From: Nymphaea colorata
Taxonomy: Eukaryota > Streptophyta > Magnoliopsida > Nymphaeales > Nymphaeaceae
Assembly (NCBI RefSeq): GCF_008831285.2
Contig: NW_022204930.1
Location: 1-29,490, forward strand
Direction: 5' to 3'
DNA: 29,490 bases
Shown here: piece after piece, positions 22,123 to 29,490 of the stretch
Layout of the letters: the number at the start of each line of letters is the position of its first letter
Position numbering within the stretch: the stretch's first letter is position 1
The notes under the pieces: model-generated
The model's database searches: none
Told to the model about the DNA's origin: nothing
What the model saw: the letters and a program-made list of their open reading frames with translations, nothing else
Position numbers and translations under genes: made by a program

Positions 22123-24719
22123 TCATTCTTCTACCAAATTTTTGCTCTCTTTGTCAGCTTTGCGCTTCTTTTCAGAGTTGAATTCGATCTCGTAGCAAGT
22201 CACGTATATCTCGCCATGGGGTGTATTGCCGATATCAACTGTACGGATCTCTCCAGGTACAAGGGTGAAATAATTATCTGCAAGTTGTAGAGGAAGGTAG
22301 TTATCGTTGAGTTTCCGATAAATCCATACGTATGATGCAATTTTCTTTGTTGAGATGGTGAGAGTGGTTCCCTGGATCTGGTAGGTGAGTTATGGCATTG
22401 CGTTAGTTCTATTTATCATTGGAACAAAGAAGTAGTTATTGATGCTGACGAAGTTGTCGAGCGTTCTGAGCTCCATTCTTAGGAAGCCATTGTTTGTGAA
22501 GTTTCCATATTCAGTTTTGTTGAATCGGTGAATAAGGTTGCGCTCAAAAGGTTTGACTACTTTTTCAACCGTGTGTTTGACCTTCGTGACATCTCCTGCA
22601 AAGGTGATGATGGCCAATGTCGCATGGCAATTGAATGTTCTATTGTAGTCGTTTACCACATATGTCACATAGTCTCCTGTGGATTTTTCGTGTATTGTGT
22701 GGATCATGAGTTGCTCATAGACATTTCTGACCTTATAATGAGCGGCCTTATATGTGCCATAGTAGTCAACAGTTGCCCAAGAAGTGACTGGCCAGACATC
22801 GTTAAGCTGCCAGTATAGGCTGCCCATGTTGTAAGGCTTATTCAGACGTAGAGTGGTGATAGCCATCTCCAAAGCATATGATTGCATTATCTGGGAGAAA
22901 TATGAAATGAGAGTCGTGTTTCCAGTTGCTCCAGAGTAGTTAAAAGTGTAGCCAGGCAGCAAAACATGACCATAAGGGTGGCGCTCATGCAGCCTCATCA
23001 CGTAGCTATCGTTACTTGTCGGATAATATAAATCTTCAGGCTTAGTAAAACGCTGCAGAGATGAAATATCAGGCATCGCTTGCATTCCGTATTCGGAGTT
23101 AAAGCGCCCAACATATTCTTCGTACTCTTCGATTGGAGTGCCTGCAGCCCAAACACGCCAGAAATGGATGTCTCCTGAAGCAAGATTTTTAGTAGAAGAT
23201 GAGGAAACAGAAGGAGATGTTTCCCAATAATACACTTCAGGGTGCTATTCTTTGAGAACTTTAGGCAAAACTCCTTTGAAAACATCGCTATACATCTGCT
23301 CCACTTGGGCCTTTTGAGTCTCTGACAATCCTTTTTTCCAGCCCCACTCTTGCCATCCGATCCAGACTTCATTGTTGCCATTCCATAGTCCCATAGATGG
23401 GTGATGTCTGATTCTTTTACATTATCTCTCATTTCTGCCTCAATATTGGCTAGAATTTAGTTTGAGCTGGGGTAAAGAGCACAAGCAAACATGAGATCAT
23501 GCCAAATGAGAATGCCAGCCTCGTCCATACTATTATAGAAGTCATCTTTTTCGAACTGTCCACCACCCCATAGTCTGATCATGTTGAATCTGCCAAACAG
23601 CGCATAGTTTGTTATCTTCTCATAGGTGCTTTTATTCGTTCGAGCCAGCGACATTTCTGGAGGGATGTAATTGCCGCCTCGCATAAAGACATCATAGCCA
23701 TTCAGGTTGAAAGTGAAAGATGTTCCGTTGTAAGTCTTACTGAACTCTTGAACAACATTGATGGTCCTAATGCCTGTAGTAATGGACTTCTCGAAGGTTT
23801 CTAAGGAATTAAGGTTAACTAGCTTAACTGAAACGACGATGAGGTTGGGAGTGCCGAGATCCCAAGTCCACCAAATATGATCCCAAATGTTGGTGGTGAT
23901 GTTGAAGGGTAAGCTAAGAGAAGTGGTTGTTGTGGACTTAATTGGTAGGACTTCTTCAAAAATAGTTTGACTGTTTGATTTACGTTTGACCGATAAAGTG
24001 AGATTATATGAGGCCAATTGGTCAAGATGGCTCAAATCTAAGCTGGCTTGGCAGTTAATTCTGGTGATAGTCTTGTTGATAGCGCTGTGTGTGAAGCGGA
24101 GGTTGTCAATCCTTGTATCGTTGTAAAGGACTGCAAATACTTCCTTCCAGATGCCAACTGATAGGATACGTGGTCCCCAGTCCCATCCATATTGGTATGC
24201 GGCCTTTCTTGTGAAGGAATAATTTTGAGGCAGGCCGAATCCGTATGTATCCTTGAAGATTTTTTCCTGCTGAAGGTCATACTTAGTACTGGCAGTGAAG
24301 TTGACCACAAGATCATTGACGCCCTTAAATTTGACTTCCACTTCGTATCTTCGGAACATATTGTGAGCAGAGAGGATCTTTTAGCCGTTGAGGTAGACCT
24401 CTGCATGGGTGTCCAATCCCTCAAAAACAAGATATTGATGTTTGGAGTTGAGGATATTGGAGGGAATGGAGAATGAGGTTCGGTAAGAGGCATCTTTGGT
24501 CTCATACTGGTAGAATTGAAGGAAGTTGTCGCGGTAGTAGGGGTCGCTACTGATGATTTTGTTGTCGATTAGATCCCAAGCCAAAGAAGATGGGATAGTG
24601 GCTGGATAGTCCCTACTGCTGCCCTCGTAGCGGAAGCTCCACTGCGTCAAGGATTGAGAGAACCTTGCCTGTTGGGTTAAGGTAACCAGAAGGAGGAGCA
24701 AGACGAGCATAGCCTTCAT
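22123..24719 (-). CDS. beta-mannosidase, glycoside hydrolase family 2
   Basis: About 865 residues, the normal size for lysosomal beta-mannosidases, which remove terminal beta-linked mannose from N-glycan cores. Signal peptide MKAMLVLLLLLVTLTQQ, then the family jelly-roll, EGLDTHAEVYLNGKKIL with AHNMFRRYEV (K from TAA). The central barrel has GGNYIPPEMSLAR, EAGILIWHDLMFACALYP, HHPSMGLWNGNNE with the acid/base Glu, and FNSEYGMQAMP with the nucleophile Glu. Several N-x-S/T sites are present. The frame changes once: GTAAAAGA at 23415-23418 (A4 on the coding strand) needs one more A to join NVK to RIRHHPSMG. There is no intron of suitable size. It ends ESKNLVEE followed by three TGA codons (22125-22117). 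Identity sure; the frame break is unresolved. Confidence 0.92.
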
Positions 24720-24845
24720 GTGTAATTAAAATAACTGGAAAAAAATACCACCTATTCATAAAAGTGGTGGAACATAATTCGATCGGATTTATTTTATTTA
24801 TTAATTATCTTATTGTACTTGCGTTGATTTATATACTTATACTTA

Positions 24846-25628
24846 ATGGGGAACTTTCTTGTTCGGCTCTCGTAAGCCATATGTCGCTGGTTCTTCCAGC
24901 CAATCGCCAATTATCTTATTAGGCCCATCTACAAAGGATTGCGCGACATAGCGAGAGCTTTATTCTTTCCAAAGAAGCCACATGATGATTATCACAATCC
25001 CAATGCTGCTCCTATTCCTCCTCCCTAACTCAATTAAACTGATGAGGAAGAGCCTGCTGAAACAAACATGACTCCTGAAGACAAGTTGTTGTAGGAACAG
25101 CACTGCATCACTGTTAATCAATTAGTTGTGAAGTCGCCCCCTGAGCAAGAAGACCTCGATGAGTTGGCCCATTCCTATGCCGAGCTGGCCGTTCTCTACT
25201 CCAAATACGGCAAAAGAGAATACGAGGAGTGCTTAAAATCAGCCAAAAACATCTTTGGAGCTTGTATAAGTCGGCACTTTGAAGAAAATATCACCTTCCT
25301 CAACAATATTGCAACTAACCTTGACTCCCACAAACAGCAAACAAAATCAATCCCTCTCTATGAGGAAGCTCTTAGTATCGCTGAAATCTACCTCCCACAA
25401 GCCGATCAGCGTATTATCGCTATCAAAAACAATCTAGGCTTAGCTTGGATAGCTACTGGCTAAGAGGAAAGAGGAAGGGAGCTTTTGAACTCGAGCAGTC
25501 GAGTTATTGCCAGGCGTTAATAAGCAGACCCTTCTTTGAAGGACCTCATCAACAGCAATCTCAATTTCCACAGAGGAAAAAACATGTCGGCAGAAGCCGA
25601 AGAAGCAAGGGCAGTGAACTTTTAATGA
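24846..25628 (+). CDS. TPR-repeat protein
   Basis: A 260-residue single-exon gene, ATG 24846-24848 to TGA 25626-25628, 126 bp from the divergent beta-mannosidase start. The N terminus MGNFLVRLSKAICRWFF fits myristoylation at Gly2 with nearby hydrophobics, so membrane association is possible (inference). A Pro-rich linker leads into at least two to three tetratricopeptide repeats of the kinesin-light-chain style: LDELAHSYAELAVLYSKYGK, then TKSIPLYEEALSIAEIYLP and AIKNNLGLAWIATGKEERGR. TPR units bind peptide partners; the partner is unknown. The stop region reads NFK then TGA. Confident as a TPR protein, not more specific. Confidence 0.85.
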
Positions 25629-25692
25629 GGAATGATTTATTGCCAGTTTGATACTGAAAAAATAATAATAGTGATTTGTCAGAAAACAAAAA

Positions 25693-25765
25693 TGAGGCCG
25701 ACGGGATTTGAACCCGCAACCGTTGGATTTGGAGTCCAACGCTCTACCGTTGGAGCTACGCCCTC
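25693..25765 (-). tRNA. tRNA-Trp (CCA)
   Basis: Folds as a 73-nt cloverleaf on the minus strand: acceptor GAGGGCG with CGGCCTC (one G-G mismatch), D arm GCTCCAACGGTAGAGC, anticodon stem TTGGA/TCCAA with loop CTCCAAA giving CCA, and T arm GCGGG-TTCAAAT-CCCGT. Discriminator A at 25693; CCA tail not encoded. T-rich terminator (TTTTTGTTTT) follows. Normal Trp decoding of UGG; no suppressor anticodon is in this window. Confidence 0.94.
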
Positions 25766-25933
25766 TTGAGATGCCCACTTTGCACAGATTTCATTTAGTT
25801 CGCTTTCTGGGTTAATCCTATATACTTATAATCTCAATCCGATATAATTGTAATTTAAAAGCCTGCATATGCTAATAGGGATAAAGGGTGGGCTAATAGA
25901 TGAGAAATGAAGTTATAAGGGAAGGAGTATCAA

Positions 25934-28900
25934 TCAGTTGAAGCTCTTGGCTAATGTGACCCATTCTTCAATTTCCTTCTCCTTTTGCTTGCGTTCAGAG
26001 TCGTCGACTATCTTGCCAAACAACTCATCAACGATCGCCTCGGTGGCGAGGGAAGCCTTGGCCTTTGTAAACTCCTTTGCGTTTTTGAGATATGTGTTGT
26101 AGTCACTCAAGTAGAAACTAGCAATGACGTTATCAAGTGGGTCTTCAGGCTCTGGGGTGAGGATGAGGCCGTAGACACAGTCGATGATCTGGCGGAAAGT
26201 GAGAGCAGGGGAATAGTTTCGGTCAAAGACTGAGTGGCAGATACGTCCTTGCGAATTCATGTTGCAGTGGTAGATCGGAGTAATAAAACGCACCTCTGGC
26301 GCCTTGAATGGATAGTCTCCTGGGAATTGAGCATAGAGCAAGAAGAGACCATTCTCATAGGGAGTTTCCTTGGGACCAAGGAGCAAAATCTTCCATAGAT
26401 TAATGTTAGCACATGGGAAGATAGCCACGAACGGGTGGGGATTATCGCTGTAATTTTGAATTTCCTTAGCGATGCGCTTCAGACTGTTGTTGCCCGACAG
26501 CTTCTTAGCCTCTCCCTCGTTTTGGAACTTTTTAACCATATCCTTCGCCGAAATACCTCCGCCCTGAGCTTCAGGGACTTTGAATTCGTGAACAGTATTA
26601 GGAAGGTCGAAGGGCAACAGCTTAGCCTTGATGATGCGCTGCTCAATAGAAAGTTTATCAATGCTTTCATCAGCCTTGCGAGCACGGACGCTAAGCACAG
26701 TTTCTTGCTCGAACAGCTTCAAGCTTTCTTCCAAGTTGCGTGTAAGATAGCATTTTCCACCTGAAGCAATCGAGATTGTCTTTAGTCCCTCGCAGTTGGC
26801 TCCAACTGCAAATGAATCAATGACAATCTTATTCTCGACGAGTATGCGAGTGGTCTCTTCGACTGAGTATTTCGATCCAGTATCTTCTCCATCAGTAAGG
26901 GCAACAATTCTGAGCAAGCAGTCGGGATAGTTGATTTTGAACTTTTTGAGTGCATCTGCAGCAGTGACTACTGCGTCGTACATGAGAGTGGAGCCACGAG
27001 CTGCTGCCTTTGCGATGAGACGGTTGAAATCGTAAATTGCCTATGTGAAACCGCAGTGATTCTCAATTGTGTGGTCGAAGAAGAAGAGCGAAACCACGTG
27101 CTACATGTTGTAGGCGATGGTTCTGAAGGCGAATGCCTCGAAGAAGGACTTCACTGCACCAATTCGCTTGAGATCAGGCTCGTTGAAGAATTGGCAACCC
27201 ATAGATCCAGATACGTCAAATAACACTGCAATAGCTTCCTTGGGAGGACGGGTGATAACGGGCTTGAGGTTGGTAAGGTCAATCGCCTCCTCTACATTTT
27301 CACTACGGACATTAGCTCCCATAAGGTCGAGGTTGACGGCCTCTTCATTGCCAGTCAGCACATCGAATAAGTTAAAGGGACGTGCAATATCCTTGTTTTT
27401 GCTCACAAACACTCGCAATTTGCCTTCCTTGGTCTTCAGAAGCAGGTAAGTTGAGGATTTATTCTTAACCTCCAAAGGTTGATGCACCTTTAATTCAGGA
27501 TAGCCTTCAAGTTTATTTCTGTAGAGATCTACAGCTCCAAAGGCAGGAATGGTGATGGCAACATTTTCAGGTCGGAAACCGCTCCAAAAGAGGGAGTTAG
27601 TGCCAGCATTGTCCACTTGATTGATTAAGAACTGCATGTAGAACTCTTCAAGTCCAGGCAGGGCGAATAGTTGGTCTTTCTTGGGCGCCTTTAGGGCGGG
27701 ATAAGTGAATCCTTTCAATATTTGCTATTCAAAAGCTTCCCTGTCGACTAAGACAGTGTCTCCATTGTCCAGCTTAACGAATCTTGGCTCGCGAATGGGG
27801 CCAAGGGTGAAGTGGCAGTTGCGTTGGATTTCGACAAACTTGGCTTCTGCGCGTAGCTATTCGGTTATGGGAAGCTTTAAAGCTCCTTCAAGCACGAAGC
27901 CTAGGTAATCCCTAAACTTAGTGAACGACTCTTTCCAGGTGAGCTGGTCAAGAGCAGGGGTGCATCCTCTGAGGAAGTCAGAAAGTGAAGCGAGGAGGCC
28001 TTCCTCGATGGCGATCCTGTGGACCTGACTAACGAAATTGTTTGCAAAGAGGCACTTGAGATTGTAGGCAAGGGGAAGGTTTCCAGTCAAGGGGCGTAGG
28101 TAAGCGACCAGTTTGATTTTGTCGTCTTCTGAGAGGTGGGCAGAAAGGGTGAGAAGGGTGGATCTTAGCTCAGCAATTCCTTCATCAGATTGTTCTCGCA
28201 CGTGCTTGATATCCTTGTAATAGAACTTGTCGGCGAAAGTGCAGGGGACTAGGTTGTTACCCAGTTTGAATGCAACCTAGACAATTGAATCTGCTGCTAA
28301 TCCACAGGCTTTCAATGGTTCTGCAAAGTTCATCAAAGGCTTGCCTCCAAACTTCAAAATTTGGTTGAGGGGATGATACTTAAGCAGTTCGAAGATTCTT
28401 GATCTGAGGGAGTCAAGACTGTTGTCGAGGTCGACTTCGAGTTGGTACTTCTCAGTGCCTCTGTGGATGGATATTTTGCAGGGATTGACGATTGGCTCTG
28501 GTTTTGGTACAGCAGTGTCTATTGTGGCAGGGGAAGCAGTGAGAATCACCCACATCTACTCTGAGAAATCTAGTTTAGGGAGGGGAAGGTGCATGAGGTC
28601 GAGGTTGTAGATGAATGGCTGTCCCTTCCGGTTGTAAAGCAGTGCTTTCAGGTCTGTTGGCAGACCCAACTCCTTGACTATGGTCTCGCTGAGGTCAAAG
28701 AAAGAGCTGATTTTTTCGGAGATTGGCACTTCGATAAGTCCTGTCTTGGGTAACTGAGGGCAGCGAATCAATAGGCGATGCTTTATTTCTGCTCCGATCA
28801 TGGGGACTGTGAAATTTGAAACATCCAAGAGCGAACTTTTCAAAACGAGTTCGTTATCGAGGACAGCAGGAACAGCCACAACCGGTGCTGATACTGGCAC

Positions 28901-29206
28901 AACAGCAGGTGGAGGCACCACGACGGGAGGGACGACTTTGGCCTTCAGATAGACCTTCACCTTGCAGTCAGCGAGTACGTCTTTGACCTCATCATCGGAG
29001 GCAAGTTCGAAATCGTCATTATCCTTAACAGCGATTTCGCTATCAGCTTCCAATTATTTCTTGGCAATCAATTTGAGTTTGACTTGTTCCTTGAGGTCTG
29101 CCACCTTTTCAGCAGCGAGGACGAACTTGAACTTGTTCTTGAGCGACAGATCAGCGGCGTTGAAGAGCTCAATGAAGTAGGGCTTTGCTTGCTTTGAGTC
29201 TTACAT
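25934..29206 (-). CDS. Ubl - von Willebrand A - ubiquitin-conjugating (E2) fusion protein
   Basis: One 1,090-residue frame from ATG 29206-29204 to TGA 25936-25934 once TAA (K) and TAG (E) are read through. Order: an N-terminal region with a Val/Pro-rich linker (VVVPPPAVVPVSAPVVAV); a ubiquitin-like fold at about 240-315 (CKISIHRGTEKYQLEVDL ... LKFGGKPLMNF ... ADSIVEVAF); a vWA domain at about 655-830 with an intact metal site, DVSGSM, the GSTLMYD threonine, and LTDGEDTG; and a C-terminal UBC fold at about 905-1050 with GPKETPYENGLFLLYAQFPG, the active Cys in GRICHSVFDRNYSPALT, and HCN where most E2s have HPN. It can be expected to accept ubiquitin or a like protein from an E1 and to use vWA for partner binding. 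I recognise no close named homologue. Confidence 0.92.
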
Positions 29207-29411
29207 AGGAAATTTGTTATAGGCATATATCTTTTGGAGATTTATGCAGGATTATATTGAGGGATTCTGATAAGTCATTTATTGTATCGGTAATCATCAG
29301 CTTATATTTAGAGTGCCCCAGAGGGGCAAAAATATGAAAAATGGAGAGGGGTGATTGTGCAGTAGTCTTAGGTTGATGGCTGATGGTATAATTATAAATC
29401 TATGAGCATGA

Positions 29412-29421
29412 ATCACGTGAT
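29412..29421. other. palindrome abutting the right telomere
   Basis: A perfect 10-bp palindrome, ATCACGTGAT (CACGTG core), whose last base lies one base before the first G of the G4T2 array. The left telomere has no such motif. It may be chance, or a mark at the chromosome break or telomere-addition point. Confidence 0.35.
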
Positions 29422-29422
29422 C

Positions 29423-29490
29423 GGGGTTGGGGTTGGGGTTGGGGTTGGGGTTGGGTTGGGGTTGGGGTTGGGGTTGGGGTTGGGGTTGGG
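29423..29490. repeat. right telomere, G4T2 repeats
   Basis: Tandem GGGGTT units to the last base, in the orientation expected for a right end. One unit (about 29453-29457) is GGGTT, one G short; a telomerase slip or a consensus error. The array closes the chromosome at 29,490 bases. Confidence 0.97.

Noticed and set aside
1-29490. Standard ciliate code (TAA and TAG both Gln)
   Set aside because: It also opens the frames, but puts Gln at the kinase APE Glu and in the MyTH4 E position, and leaves K/E-rich runs interrupted by isolated Gln. CAA/CAG are already common in these genes.
1-29490. Peritrich code (TAA and TAG both Glu)
   Set aside because: TAG sites fit Glu, but TAA sites sit in lysine settings (LNG-x-KIL, KK-x-LE, FYSTKE-xx-DER) and read better as Lys.
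1-29490. Transposons, rRNA, CRISPR, operons, riboswitches
   Set aside because: I found no transposase-like frames, inverted-repeat pairs, rRNA signatures or spaced direct repeats. Bacterial-type features are not expected on a ciliate macronuclear chromosome.

Overview
This window is one complete, telomere-capped ciliate macronuclear chromosome. It opens with C4A2 repeats (1-73) and closes with G4T2 repeats (29423-29490), and the 29.3 kb between is densely packed with genes. Standard translation breaks almost every gene, because in-frame TAA and TAG are everywhere and only TGA terminates. C4A2 telomeres, reassigned TAA/TAG, sole-stop TGA, very short introns and a moderate GC content (far above Tetrahymena) point to an oligohymenophorean-type ciliate.

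The main result is that TAA and TAG do not appear to mean the same amino acid. Read as TAA=Lys and TAG=Glu, conserved motifs are restored: TAG supplies the Glu of the kinase APE motif and of the MyTH4 'RDE' motif, and TAA falls in Lys-rich stretches. Reading both as Gln (code 6) fits worse. As I recall, this split code has been reported for an uncultivated oligohymenophorean (isolate PL0344); this chromosome looks like it comes from that organism or a relative. All proteins below are read with TAA=K, TAG=E, TGA=stop.

Layout, left to right: a MyTH4-FERM gene with several frame breaks running into the left telomere (-); a 1,628-residue single-pass surface protein (+); tRNA-Val(UAC) (+); an Ara6/Rab5-like GTPase with an N-myristoylation start and no C-terminal cysteine (+); two unrecognised proteins (+); an all-helical unrecognised protein (-); a two-TM coiled-coil protein (+); a basic protein (+); a MaoC-like hydratase (+); an unrecognised protein (-); a small secreted C39-like protein lacking the usual cysteine (+); a SAM-like/Cys-rich protein and a charged protein (- -); a CAMK-like kinase, an FDIV-repeat protein and a zinc-finger protein (+ + +); a lysosomal-type beta-mannosidase (-); a TPR protein (+); tRNA-Trp(CCA) (-); and a Ubl-vWA-UBC fusion (-) next to the right telomere.

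Seven spliceosomal introns can be placed with confidence and every one is exactly 20 nt, GT...AG. Neighbours on the same strand are often only 40-100 bp apart and convergent ends as little as 23 bp; the two long gaps (15080-15637, 17859-18329) are AT-rich and lie between divergent starts. I see no rRNA, transposon, CRISPR array or operon. The genes look like ordinary unlinked housekeeping and ciliate-specific functions (signalling, trafficking, lysosomal breakdown, ubiquitin). Four genes (MyTH4-FERM, the helical protein, MaoC-like, beta-mannosidase) carry frame breaks not explained by 20-nt introns; those at homopolymers may be consensus errors, true decay, or slippage.
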